From Aquamicrobium sp. LC103 (lineage in GTDB: Bacteria > Pseudomonadota > Alphaproteobacteria > Rhizobiales > Rhizobiaceae), in NCBI RefSeq assembly GCF_001014615.2, contig NZ_LBCQ02000011.1, positions 208,082 to 272,081 of the forward strand: a stretch of DNA of 64,000 nucleotides. Direction: 5' to 3'. The translations under genes and the position numbers were made by a program. Shown here piece by piece: positions 1-7,679 of the stretch. Numbering within the stretch: position 1 is the first letter of the stretch; each line of letters starts with the position of its first letter. The notes under the pieces are model-generated. The model was not told where the DNA came from. It saw nothing but the letters and a program-made list of their open reading frames with translations, and did no database searches.

Positions 1-2
1 AG

Positions 3-794
3 GCCGTGCTCGTCGATCGGCGCGACACGCTCGCCCAGATCGAGGACGCGCGCGCCACGCTCTACAAGCAGGAGACAGGTTCGCTTCTGAACCTGCTCGG
101 CTCGCGCGACGCGCGGCTCGATGTCGATGCGAGCCTCGCCCAGTTGCGCGGCTCGGCGGTGGAAGCCGAGCATGCGCTGGCGAAGCTGCGTGCCGACCGC
201 CAGGCCTTCATCGAGGATTTCCGCCGCGCCTCCATGGAACAGCTCGTCGAGTTGAGGGGCCAGCGCGACACGGCCGGCGAGGAGCTGAAGAAGATGGAGC
301 TGCGCCGCGATATGGTGGCGTTGACCGCGCCCTCCGACGCGGTGGTGCTCGACCTTGCCCAGCGCTCGATCGGCTCGGTGGTGCGGGAGGCGGAGCCGAT
401 CGTCACGCTGGTGCCGCTCAACGTGCCGCTCGAGGCGGAGGTTTCGGTGCAGTCGCGCGACATCGGCCGCGTCTCGGCGGGCGAGGAAGTCCGCATCAAG
501 TTCGATGCCTATCCCTTCCAGAAATTCGGCACTGCGGCGGGCGAGATCCGCACGATCAGTCGCGACGCGTTCAATCCGGAGCAGCAGGAGGCCGCGCAGG
601 GCGCCGAAGCCGCGCCCTTTTTCAAGGCGCGGGTCAGTCTCGCCGACACCAAGCTGCGCGGTTCGGGAGAACCGGTGAGGCTGTTGCCGGGCATGACCGT
701 GACGGCGGAGATCAAGGTCGGCCAGCGGACGGTGATCTCCTATTTCCTCTATCCGTTGATCCGGGGGCTGAACGAAAGCATACGCGAGCCCTGA
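3..794 (+). CDS. HlyD-family type I secretion periplasmic adaptor (5-prime partial)
   Basis: C-terminal part of a membrane-fusion adaptor that links an inner-membrane ABC exporter to an outer-membrane TolC-like channel. The reading frame is open to the left edge of the window, so the N-terminal membrane anchor is missing. Residues about 1-95 are an Ala/Glu/Arg-rich helical hairpin (coiled coil). They are followed by a lipoyl/barrel half (TAPSDAVVLDL, then VREAEPIVTLVP) and the conserved HlyD C-terminal beta domain (DIGRVSAGEEVRIKFDAYPF and LLPGMTVTAEIKVGQRTV). The ending YFLYPLIRGLNESIREP is typical of the HlyD/PrtE type I secretion group. The partner ABC ATPase would be expected upstream, outside the window. 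Exported substrate unknown. Confidence 0.9.
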   Translation, partial: AVLVDRRDTLAQIEDARATLYKQETGSLLNLLGSRDARLDVDASLAQLRGSAVEAEHALAKLRADRQAFIEDFRRASMEQLVELRGQRDTAGEELKKMELRRDMVALTAPSDAVVLDLAQRSIGSVVREAEPIVTLVPLNVPLEAEVSVQSRDIGRVSAGEEVRIKFDAYPFQKFGTAAGEIRTISRDAFNPEQQEAAQGAEAAPFFKARVSLADTKLRGSGEPVRLLPGMTVTAEIKVGQRTVISYFLYPLIRGLNESIREP

Positions 795-813
795 GGCGGG
801 ACGGCGGCGTGCT

Positions 814-1287
814 TCAGCCGCGCCGCGCCGGCTTTCCGTCCTCGTCGACAAGGCCGTGCTTGCGGTAGAGCGCCATCTCGTCACCGGCGATGAAGGCGAA
901 GATCTTCGCTCCTTCCTTCGTACGTTGCACGAGATAGGTGACGTCGAAATCGATCGACGCCGGCGCGCCGTCCGGCTTTTGATATTCGGCACGGTAGTAG
1001 ACCCGCACGCGGTCGTGCATGTCGGCGATCGGCCGGGTCTCGACGCCTTCCACCTTCATGCCCCGCGTCCCGATCGCCTTGTAGAAGCGGTACCCTTCCT
1101 CGAGGACCTTCGCGAAATTTTCGTCGTTCGCGCCATGCGACACGCCGCCGGCGATCGACAGGGCAAGGAAATCGTCGGCGAAGAAGGAGCGGATGAGATC
1201 GGCCTCGACGCGGTCGCCGAGCGAGCGCTCGTAGGCATCGGCGTAGCGGCGGAAATGGGCGAGATAGTCGACCGTGCTTTCCTGCAT
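814..1287 (-). CDS. SnoaL/NTF2-like small protein
   Basis: A 157-residue cytoplasmic protein with the size and pattern of the NTF2/SnoaL cone fold: an N-terminal helix (YLAHFRRYADAYERSL), FFADDFLALS, then beta strands (RVRVYYRAEYQK, IDFDVTYLVQR). Such proteins are small enzymes or ligand carriers, and function cannot be read from the sequence. The ATG at 1287 is chosen because GAAAGGAGAAAG lies just upstream; the open frame extends further 5-prime without a better signal. It is convergent with the adaptor gene on its left and divergent from the MFS gene on its right. Family assignment is by fold pattern only. Confidence 0.65.
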   Translation of the reverse strand: MQESTVDYLAHFRRYADAYERSLGDRVEADLIRSFFADDFLALSIAGGVSHGANDENFAKVLEEGYRFYKAIGTRGMKVEGVETRPIADMHDRVRVYYRAEYQKPDGAPASIDFDVTYLVQRTKEGAKIFAFIAGDEMALYRKHGLVDEDGKPARRG

Positions 1288-1437
1288 CGTCTTTCTCCTT
1301 TCGGTGCGACCCTTGGAAATATAGTGCAGCGGCGTCCGGCGGCCGAGGAAATCCCTTGCCTTGGCCTCGTTCAGCCTGTTCAAATCACAACCTGCAAGAA
1401 TCGCAAAATCAAGAGCACTGCTGGGTAAGGCTTACCG

Positions 1438-3066
1438 GTGCCGGACAGAATTTCCCCTCTCGCCCCGTTCAAGCAGGACACTTTCCGCAACATCTGGCTG
1501 GCAAGCGTATCGTCCAATTTCGGTGGTCTCATCCAGGCGGTCGGCGCGGCGTGGATGATGACCGCGATCTCCGACTCGGTGAACATGGTGGCGCTGGTGC
1601 AGGCATCGACCGCGCTGCCGATCATGCTGTTCTCGATGGTGTCAGGCGCGCTCGCCGACAATTTCAATCGCCGCCGTATCATGCTCACCGCGCAGTGCTT
1701 CATGCTGGTGACGTCGGCGATCCTCACCACCTGCGCCTATCTCGGCATCATAACGCCGTGGCTGCTCCTGTTTTTCACCTTCCTCATCGGCTGCGGCACG
1801 GCGCTGAACAACCCGTCCTGGCAGGCCTCGGTCGGCGACATCGTCCCGCGCGACGAGATCCCGGCGGCCGTTGCGCTCAACAGCATGGGCTTCAACATAA
1901 CCCGCAGCGTCGGCCCGGCGATTGGTGGCGCCATCGTGGCCGCGGCAGGCGCGGCGGCCGCCTTCGCCATCAACACGCTGAGCTATCTTCCGCTGCTTGT
2001 CGTCCTGTCGCGTTGGAAGCCGCCGGAAACGGTCAGCCAGTTGCCGCGCGAGACGCTCGGCCGGGCGATCTTCGCCGGCATCCGCTATGTGGCGATGTCG
2101 CCGAACATCGTGAAGGTGCTGCTGCGCAGCTTCGTCTTCGGCCTTTCCGCCAGCGCCATCCTGGCGCTTCTGCCGCTGGTCGCGCGCGACCTGGTCGCCG
2201 GCGGGCCGATCGTCTATGGCGCGATGCTGGGCTCCTTCGGCATCGGCGCGGTCGGCGGCGCACTCCTGAGCGCCAGGCTCCGCGAGGCGATGACCAGCGA
2301 GGCGACCGTGCGTTGGGCCTTTGCCGGCTTCGCCGTGAGCGCGGCGGTCACCGCGTTGAGCACCAGCGCGCTCTTGACCTGCGCGATCCTCCTGATCGCA
2401 GGCGCCAACTGGGTGCTCGCCCTGTCGCTCTTCAACACGACGGTGCAGCTTTCCTCGCCGAGATGGGTGGTGGGCCGCTCGCTCTCGCTCTACCAGACCA
2501 TGACCTTCGCCGGCATCGCCGGGGGAAGCTGGCTGTGGGGCGCGCTCGCCGAGGAGTTCGGCGCGGAGCGGGCGCTGCTTGCCTCAAGCGTGGTGATGCT
2601 CTTCGGCATCGTTTTCGGCCTCCGTTATGCGCTGCCCGAGTTCGTCGCGCTCAATCTGAGCCCGCTCAACAGGTTCAGCGAGCCGTCGCTGTCGCTCGAC
2701 CTCACGCCGAGAAGCGGGCCGATCGTCATCATGATCGAATATGTCATCGACGAGGAGGACGTGCCGGAATTCCTGACCGCGATGAACGAGCGGCGGCGTA
2801 TTCGCATCCGCGACGGCGCGGGACATTGGGCACTGATGCGCGACCTCGAGAATCCGAGAGTCTGGACCGAAAGCTACCACACGCCGACCTGGACGGAATA
2901 TGTGCGCTACAACCAGCGCCGCACCCAGGCCGACGCGGGCGTGTTCGACCGTATCCGCGAGATGCATCGGGGAAGCGAGCCCCCGCGCGTGAGCCGCATG
3001 ATCGAGCGTCCGACCACCGGTCCTCGTCATCACGAGGCTCCCAAGAGCACGTTCGACATGACCTGA
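1438..3066 (+). CDS. MFS exporter, transmembrane secretion effector (MFS_3/EntS-like) family
   Basis: A 542-residue inner-membrane transporter with about 12 hydrophobic segments in residues 15-410. Motif A-like loop ALADNFNRRRIMLT lies near residue 65-80, and FNITRSVGPAIGGAIV lies in helix 5. The MFS_3 family contains the enterobactin exporter EntS and antibiotic efflux proteins, so a role in exporting a small hydrophobic molecule is likely. After the last helix there is a soluble tail of about 125 residues (IEYVIDEEDVPEFLTAMNE) resembling a dimeric alpha/beta-barrel (ABM-like) domain, which is normal for this family. Start is GTG at 1438 behind TAAGG. Substrate unknown. Confidence 0.85.
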   Translation: MPDRISPLAPFKQDTFRNIWLASVSSNFGGLIQAVGAAWMMTAISDSVNMVALVQASTALPIMLFSMVSGALADNFNRRRIMLTAQCFMLVTSAILTTCAYLGIITPWLLLFFTFLIGCGTALNNPSWQASVGDIVPRDEIPAAVALNSMGFNITRSVGPAIGGAIVAAAGAAAAFAINTLSYLPLLVVLSRWKPPETVSQLPRETLGRAIFAGIRYVAMSPNIVKVLLRSFVFGLSASAILALLPLVARDLVAGGPIVYGAMLGSFGIGAVGGALLSARLREAMTSEATVRWAFAGFAVSAAVTALSTSALLTCAILLIAGANWVLALSLFNTTVQLSSPRWVVGRSLSLYQTMTFAGIAGGSWLWGALAEEFGAERALLASSVVMLFGIVFGLRYALPEFVALNLSPLNRFSEPSLSLDLTPRSGPIVIMIEYVIDEEDVPEFLTAMNERRRIRIRDGAGHWALMRDLENPRVWTESYHTPTWTEYVRYNQRRTQADAGVFDRIREMHRGSEPPRVSRMIERPTTGPRHHEAPKSTFDMT

Positions 3067-3114
3067 GGCGCGACGGCGCCCGGCCTTGCCGTCGGCCTGG
3101 AGGCAGGGCTCCTT

Positions 3115-3220
3115 GCTCTAGAGCCCGACGCGATCTTTCGGATTCGCCGACCGCGCTTCAGGTCTTTGTCCTACGCATGTCCCGAAACAACCGGGAGCCA
3201 CTTTCGGGAGACGTGCTCTA
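3115..3220. repeat. Rhizobial-type intergenic palindromic element
   Basis: A roughly 106-bp non-coding block bounded by GCTCTAGAGC at its left end and GTGCTCTAG at its right end, with internal stretches GCGATCTTTCGGATTCG, GCTTCAGGTCTTTGTC and GCATGTCCCGAAACAACCGG. I recognise this pattern as an abundant dispersed intergenic element of Mesorhizobium/Rhizobium genomes. That attribution is from memory and not from a search. It lies between the MFS gene and the convergent small membrane-protein gene and touches the stop codon of the latter, so it may act as a transcription end or mRNA-stability structure. Confidence 0.6.
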
Positions 3221-3469
3221 GGACCTGACCATCCGGCCCAGCGCTATGAGTATGCAGGCACCGATGAAACCGGCGATCAGATAGCCGACCCAGCCGGCGA
3301 AGGTGACGCCGACCATGCCGAGGATGGCGCTGGCGATTGCCGCGCCTACTATGCCGAGCAGGATGTTCATGAGCAGACCGGTGTCGGTGTTCATGAACTG
3401 CTTTGCCAGCCATCCGGCGACGCCGCCGATGATGATTGCCGCGATCCAGCCTACGCCCTGATCGTCCAT
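3218..3469 (-). CDS. GlsB/YeaQ/YmgE-family stress-response membrane protein
   Basis: An 83-residue, highly hydrophobic, glycine-rich inner-membrane protein with three predicted membrane segments: WIAAIIIGGVAGWLAKQF, LLMNILLGIVGAAIASAIL and AGWVGYLIAGFIGACILIAL. This matches the transglycosylase-associated/GlsB family, often induced by envelope or general stress, biochemical role unknown. The ATG at 3469 follows AGGAGGACCCC, a strong ribosome binding site. Monocistronic. Its stop codon lies at the edge of the intergenic palindromic element. Confidence 0.9.
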   Translation of the reverse strand: MDDQGVGWIAAIIIGGVAGWLAKQFMNTDTGLLMNILLGIVGAAIASAILGMVGVTFAGWVGYLIAGFIGACILIALGRMVRS

Positions 3470-3684
3470 GGGGTCCTCCTTCGATTTGGGACCTAACCAT
3501 TGATCCATGGCGCGAACGAAATGGCAAGGGTAGCGGTTGCGTGGCGTGTCTCCTCGATACCGCGCTGCCTGCACGGGCGAAGCGGCGGCAGGTTCCCCGA
3601 CGCCCGTATTACTTGAGGCAAAGTCACTATTCGCCTTTAACGTGTTTTTATCACCTTTTGCTTAAATGCCTCGATAGCGGGGGC

Positions 3685-3719
3685 AGAATTCGGCCGTCAG
3701 GCTGCATCTGCCGAATTCT
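3685..3719 (+). promoter_or_regulatory. 10-bp inverted repeat in the leader of the cyclic-di-GMP gene
   Basis: AGAATTCGGC (3685-3694) and GCCGAATTCT (3710-3719) form a perfect 10-bp inverted repeat with a 15-nt spacer, ending 14 nt before the GTG start of the MHYT-GGDEF-EAL gene. It could be an operator or an mRNA hairpin controlling access to the GGGG ribosome binding site. No protein or ligand can be assigned from the sequence. Confidence 0.4.
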
Positions 3720-3733
3720 TTCGGGGTCATTGC

Positions 3734-5818
3734 GTGCGGGTCATTTCTTGTCTCGCCACGGAGCACAATCCGTGGCTCGTCCTTCTTGCGGCCTTTGTTT
3801 GCGTGAGCGGTGGGTGGATCACCTTCGGCCTTTTCCGGCGAGCGGAGAAGACGCACAATCTCCAGCGTGGCGGTTGGGTGTTCCTGACCGCAGTGGCGGC
3901 CGGTTCCTCCGTGTGGTGCACCCATTTCATAGCCATGCTCGCCTATGACGCCGGCGCGCCGATCACTTTCGATCCGGTCCTCACCATGGTGTCGCTTCTG
4001 ATCGCCGTGGCCGGCTCCGCCTACGGCTTCGCGGTCGCCCTGCAGCGCGGGTTCCGCTTCATGCCCGAACTCGGTGGCGCGGGCATCGGCTTCGCGATCG
4101 CGGCGATGCATTATGTCGGCATGACGGCCTATAGGGTCGACGGCGTCGTAGCGTGGGACGCCGATTACGTATTCAATTCGATCGCGCTGGCCGTGATTCT
4201 CGCGGCCGTCGCCGTCGGGCAGGCCATCCGCCGTCCGTCGCGCCATTCGCTTCATCTCGCGCACGGACTTTTCGTTCTCGCGGTCGTCGCGCTTCATTTC
4301 ACGGGCATGGCCGCCGTTTCTGTGACGCCGATGGAGACGGGCGCCGCCGGCACCGACCCCGACGTGCTGGAGGCCATGGCGATCGTGGTCGCCGGCGTCG
4401 GCCTGCTGATCGTCGGCACCGGTATCGCCAGCTACATGATCGACGCGCGCGCCACGCAGGAATCGATCCAGCGGCTGCAGCACATGGCGCTGAACGATTC
4501 GCTCACCGGCCTGCCCAACCGCGTGAGCTTTGCCGACTATCTCGACAACGAGCTGGAGCGGGCAAATGACGACGGCGCGAAGCTTGCCGTCATCGGCATC
4601 GACCTCGACCGTTTCAAGGAGATCAACGATCTTCGCGGCCACAAGGCGGGCGACCTGGCGCTGAAAGCGGTCGGCCGGAGGCTTGCGCGGCTTTTGAAGG
4701 ACGGCGAATTCGTCGCCCGCGTCGGCGGCGACGAATTCAGCGCCGTCAAGCGCGTCGAAAGGCAGAACGATCTGCTCGATTTCGTCTCGCGCCTGGAAAA
4801 GACCCTGTTCGAGCCGATCCGCATCGACGATTTCGAGACGGCGACCGGCGCCAGCATAGGCGTCGCCGTCTATCCTGAGGACGGCACGGAGCGGGAGCGC
4901 CTCGTCAGCAACGCGGATCTCGCGATGTACCGCGCCAAGACCGACGTGACGCGTGCCGTCTGTTTCTACGAATCCCGGATGGACGAGAGCGCGCGCACGC
5001 GCCGCACGCTGGCGCAGGATCTGCGCCGCGCGGTCGACCTCGACCAGCTCGAGCTGCACTACCAGGTGCAGACGTCTGTCTCCACCGGCGAGGTGCGGGG
5101 GTACGAGGTGCTCGCGCGCTGGAACCATCCCGAGCGCGGCCAGGTGCCGCCGTCGGAATTCATTCCGATCGCCGAGGAAACGGGCACGATCCTCGCCATC
5201 GGCGAATGGGTGCTGCGTTCAGCGTGCCGCGAGGCGTCGGCGTGGGAAAAGCCCTACAAGATCGCGGTCAATCTCTCGCCGGTCCAGTTCGCTCACGCGG
5301 ATCTGGCGCGGCTCGTGCACGAGATATTGCTGGAAACCGGCTTGTCGCCCGGTCGGCTGGAGCTCGAGATCACCGAATCCACCATCATTGCCGACAAGAC
5401 CCGCACGCTCCACGCGCTCCGCCAGATCAGGGCGCTCGGCGCGACCATCGCCATCGACGATTTCGGCACGGGATATTCGTCGCTCGACACCTTGCGCTCA
5501 TTCCCCTTCGACAAGATCAAGCTCGACCGCTCCTTCATGAACGAGGTCGAGGAAAGCGTCGAGGCGAAGGCGATCGTCCGCGCGGTGCTGACGCTCGGCA
5601 GGAGCCTCCATATTCCCGTGCTCGCCGAAGGCGTCGAGACCGACGATCAGCTTGCGATCCTCCGGGCGGAAGGCTGCGACGAAGCGCAGGGCTTCTTCCT
5701 TGGCCGCCCCAAGCCCGTTGGGCAGATATTCCAGGATGGCAGCGTCGCCGGCAGCGAGGCACTATCGGCGTTCTCCGGCCGCGTTCCGCACCTTCGCGTC
5801 GGGCGCAGAGCCGGATAG
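3734..5818 (+). CDS. MHYT-GGDEF-EAL membrane cyclic-di-GMP enzyme
   Basis: A 694-residue bifunctional c-di-GMP signalling protein. Residues about 10-240 form a seven-helix MHYT sensor, with repeats THFIAM, MHYVGM and LHFTGM; this domain is proposed to bind copper and sense O2, CO or NO. The diguanylate cyclase domain follows, with an intact GGDEF (residues 331-335). I see no RxxD inhibitory site at the usual place upstream. The phosphodiesterase domain has the active-site variant EVL (458-460) and DDFGTGYSSL, consistent with activity. Start is GTG at 3734 with GGGG upstream. It stands alone, preceded by a 10-bp inverted repeat. Which activity dominates cannot be told from sequence. Confidence 0.93.
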   Translation: MRVISCLATEHNPWLVLLAAFVCVSGGWITFGLFRRAEKTHNLQRGGWVFLTAVAAGSSVWCTHFIAMLAYDAGAPITFDPVLTMVSLLIAVAGSAYGFAVALQRGFRFMPELGGAGIGFAIAAMHYVGMTAYRVDGVVAWDADYVFNSIALAVILAAVAVGQAIRRPSRHSLHLAHGLFVLAVVALHFTGMAAVSVTPMETGAAGTDPDVLEAMAIVVAGVGLLIVGTGIASYMIDARATQESIQRLQHMALNDSLTGLPNRVSFADYLDNELERANDDGAKLAVIGIDLDRFKEINDLRGHKAGDLALKAVGRRLARLLKDGEFVARVGGDEFSAVKRVERQNDLLDFVSRLEKTLFEPIRIDDFETATGASIGVAVYPEDGTERERLVSNADLAMYRAKTDVTRAVCFYESRMDESARTRRTLAQDLRRAVDLDQLELHYQVQTSVSTGEVRGYEVLARWNHPERGQVPPSEFIPIAEETGTILAIGEWVLRSACREASAWEKPYKIAVNLSPVQFAHADLARLVHEILLETGLSPGRLELEITESTIIADKTRTLHALRQIRALGATIAIDDFGTGYSSLDTLRSFPFDKIKLDRSFMNEVEESVEAKAIVRAVLTLGRSLHIPVLAEGVETDDQLAILRAEGCDEAQGFFLGRPKPVGQIFQDGSVAGSEALSAFSGRVPHLRVGRRAG

Positions 5819-5919
5819 AAGCAGCGTCGACACGGCGGGAAAATCTCGCGGCTGGATCGATCGAGCATCCCGCGTCGCCCGGGGCCGGAGTTGCGATCGC
5901 CGTACGCCGTTTGCCGTGC

Positions 5920-6159
5920 TCAAGGAAGATCGTAGGAGGTGATGATCGGCAGCGAACCGTAAGGGGCGCGCAGCCGCGCCCGCTCATGCGACTGCCGCCT
6001 CACGGTCGCGGAGAGCTTGGACACGACCTGCCGGACGCTGTCGGATATCTGAAAATGACCGCACGAGGCGCAGTCGATTTCGAGATAATGACCGCTCGCG
6101 GGCTTCGGATGTTTCGCCTTGCCCTTGCAGATCGGACAGGCCACCGCAACCTTGGCCAT
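5920..6159 (-). CDS. Small zinc-ribbon-like hypothetical protein
   Basis: A 79-residue protein with two paired cysteine knuckles, CPIC near residue 9 and CASCG near residue 30, suggesting one zinc ribbon. A basic helix follows (VRQVVSKLSATVRRQSHERARL). The ATG at 6159 has GGAGGAGATGGA directly upstream, strong support for expression. Small Zn-ribbon proteins of this kind may bind nucleic acid or protein, but no function is recognisable. It marks the left edge of a stretch of poorly characterised genes. Confidence 0.7.
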   Translation of the reverse strand: MAKVAVACPICKGKAKHPKPASGHYLEIDCASCGHFQISDSVRQVVSKLSATVRRQSHERARLRAPYGSLPIITSYDLP

Positions 6160-6398
6160 TCCATCTCCTCCATGTTGAATGCATTGAGGAAAGCAGAGTT
6201 CGCCGCGTGCGGCAAGGCTGGGCGGTCTTTCTGGCTGAGAACCGTTACGGGTGTTTCTCCGCCACGTTGGCGAACACCACGCCGACCATCGGGCAACCGG
6301 ACCTCAGGAGTGTCATCGCCGAAATCCTCGTCGAGATCGGCAACGTTGTGCCCGACCACTGCCGGGAAGCCTCGCAGCGTTTCGCGCCCGCGAGCTAG
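6160..6398. other. Unassigned accessory stretch without a convincing gene
   Basis: About 240 bp between the zinc-ribbon gene and the next hypothetical gene. A short plus-strand frame (GTG at 6207 to 6398, 63 residues) contains RSVIAEILVEIGNVVPDHC, which looks protein-like, but there is no good ribosome binding site and I do not recognise a family. The minus-strand frame here has no support. It may be decayed coding DNA. Confidence 0.3.
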
Positions 6399-6695
6399 AT
6401 GGCAGCAGATGGCAGGATGATGTGCAGTGCCATCATCCCCCCGCTATACCCTGAAATGTTGCAACCAACTCATAGGGCGCTCAATCCCGCAATCCCTGAA
6501 ATGGTCGCCGAAGCAAAGGCGAAGTTCCGCCCGGTTCCCGATACCTTCATCCCGAGCGACCGCTTCAACGCGCTCATTGATCGGCTGAAGGAAATCAACG
6601 AACAGGATGACGAGGCGCGCGACAAGGCGATTCAGTTCGCCTTGCTGGACGTTGGCCGGATTGCCCCGGAAAGCTCGCGCAGCTACTACGAATAG
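6399..6695 (+). CDS. Hypothetical protein
   Basis: A 98-residue frame not recognised as any family. The C-terminal half (from about residue 35) is charged and amphipathic, with FIPSDRFNALIDRLKEINEQ and DKAIQFALLDVGRIAPE, and looks like real protein. The first 30 residues are less convincing, so the true start may be an internal ATG at 6456 or 6501; none has a strong ribosome binding site. A good hairpin terminator follows at 6720-6747, consistent with an expressed gene. It belongs to the AT-richer accessory pocket left of tRNA-Gln. Confidence 0.45.
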   Translation: MAADGRMMCSAIIPPLYPEMLQPTHRALNPAIPEMVAEAKAKFRPVPDTFIPSDRFNALIDRLKEINEQDDEARDKAIQFALLDVGRIAPESSRSYYE

Positions 6696-6719
6696 CCGCC
6701 GATCACCGCCAACCTACCC

Positions 6720-6747
6720 GAAGCCCGCCGATCACCCGGCGGGCTTC
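6720..6747. terminator. Hairpin terminator between convergent hypothetical genes
   Basis: GAAGCCCGCC (6720-6729) pairs perfectly with GGCGGGCTTC (6738-6747) around an 8-nt loop. It lies between the end of the plus-strand hypothetical gene and the stop of the minus-strand one and can serve both directions. The T tract is weak. Confidence 0.7.
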
Positions 6748-7102
6748 ATCCTTCCTCTGCCATCTGTTGCCGCATATTGAGATAGGCCCGCCAGCCCATC
6801 GACGGTTCCGTTGCCTTGTCGAAGCTGTGAGCGTGCCGCATTGCCGTCAAGTCGAAAAGGCGACGAACGGCGGAATTGATATCCAGCAATTCCTGCAATG
6901 TGGTCGCGTCCGCAGGCTTGTTTCCCGGCAACTTTCGTGCGCAATCGGTATTCTTGAGCCGAAGTGCGTCAAGCCGCTGGCCAAGTTCACCGTCGCCGCT
7001 GCCTTCGGCCCAGCCTGTTAAGAGATCGAGCGCGCCTTGGTTTTGGGCAACTAGCTTGATTTGTTCCCTGATACGTTTCTTCGTGAGCCACCCGAACATC
7101 AT
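6746..7102 (-). CDS. Hypothetical protein
   Basis: A 118-residue soluble protein beginning MMFGWLTKKRIREQIK, helical throughout (IKLVAQNQGALDLLTGWAEG; LQELLDINSAVRRLFDL). No family recognised. The ATG at 7102 has AAGGGGGAC upstream, a good ribosome binding site; a GTG at 7126 in frame is less likely. Divergent from the reverse-transcriptase module, sharing with it an AT-richer intergenic region. It may be an accessory or mobile-element passenger gene, but nothing in the sequence gives a function. Confidence 0.6.
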   Translation of the reverse strand: MMFGWLTKKRIREQIKLVAQNQGALDLLTGWAEGSGDGELGQRLDALRLKNTDCARKLPGNKPADATTLQELLDINSAVRRLFDLTAMRHAHSFDKATEPSMGWRAYLNMRQQMAEEG

Positions 7103-7266
7103 GTCCCCCTTGTCGATTAACTTCACCAGCTAGATTCACTGGTTCCGACGACTTGTAATATCTCTTGATCGAGACTACATCTCGAACCGCTGTCGGCGAT
7201 AGCCCGCAATTCACCTTGCATGTTACCCTGACTAATCCTTCGGGATGACCTTGTGTAACCTGTATC

Positions 7267-7314
7267 GAGACCCATAGGGTTCTCTCAGTTGACAACTCCA
7301 ATGCGACGGAGTTG
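7267..7314 (+). promoter_or_regulatory. Two adjacent hairpins in the leader of the reverse-transcriptase module
   Basis: GAGACCC (7267-7273) can pair with GGGTTCTC (7277-7284) with one bulged base, and CAACTCC (7293-7299) pairs perfectly with GGAGTTG (7308-7314) around an 8-nt loop. Both lie directly before the small hydrophobic ORF at 7347. Reverse-transcriptase systems often carry a structured non-coding RNA at this position, but I cannot match it to a known class. Confidence 0.35.
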
Positions 7315-7346
7315 CAGGTTGCCGGCGGCTAGCAATGGAGGTGAGC

Positions 7347-7679
7347 ATGGTGAAAAAATCCACACTCGCTGGCCTTGTTTGCAAGTATCTGCCGGTGGTT
7401 ATACTCATTCTTGAGTTAACCAATCAGGTGATTGATCTTGTGAATAAGGTCGTCGAACTATGCCAGTTCGATTTCAAAGCTTCGAATATTCATACCTCCG
7501 AAAAGGGAAGCCGGTCTTTGTGCCTGGCCCTCGCGGCAAGGAAATCGGCTACGACATCAAGGGCAAGGTCGAAGAAGCATATGCGTTCGACCCTTTCGTT
7601 TATCACTTTCGACCGGGCGGACACGTGGGCGCGCTTCACGCGCATCGAAACCGGGCGATTTTCTCCCGTATCGACATAG
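7347..7679 (+). CDS. Small hydrophobic ORF upstream of, and overlapping, the reverse transcriptase
   Basis: The ATG at 7347 is preceded by GGAGGTGAGC. The first 45-50 residues look genuine: a basic start (MVKKS) and one membrane segment, KYLPVVILILELTNQVIDLV. After about residue 50 the frame runs on through the reverse-transcriptase gene in another frame (overlap 7460-7679) and its residues look like shadow coding. Either the native protein was a short membrane peptide whose stop has been lost, or this segment was joined to the reverse transcriptase by a frameshift. The coding sequence is visibly more AT-rich than the surrounding genes. Confidence 0.4.
   Translation: MVKKSTLAGLVCKYLPVVILILELTNQVIDLVNKVVELCQFDFKASNIHTSEKGSRSLCLALAARKSATTSRARSKKHMRSTLSFITFDRADTWARFTRIETGRFSPVST

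Noticed and set aside
6232..6243. TGGCTGAGAACC resembles the 3-prime end of tRNA-Gln (TGGCTGGGGAACC at 8297-8309), a possible attachment-site repeat for an island between them.
   Set aside because: Only about a dozen bases with one mismatch and one missing base; likely chance. No integrase gene in the interval.
7103..7346. Retron msr-msd RNA upstream of the reverse transcriptase.
   Set aside because: No long flanking inverted repeats (a1/a2) with a priming guanosine pattern were seen, and the protein lacks the NAxxH and VTG retron motifs.
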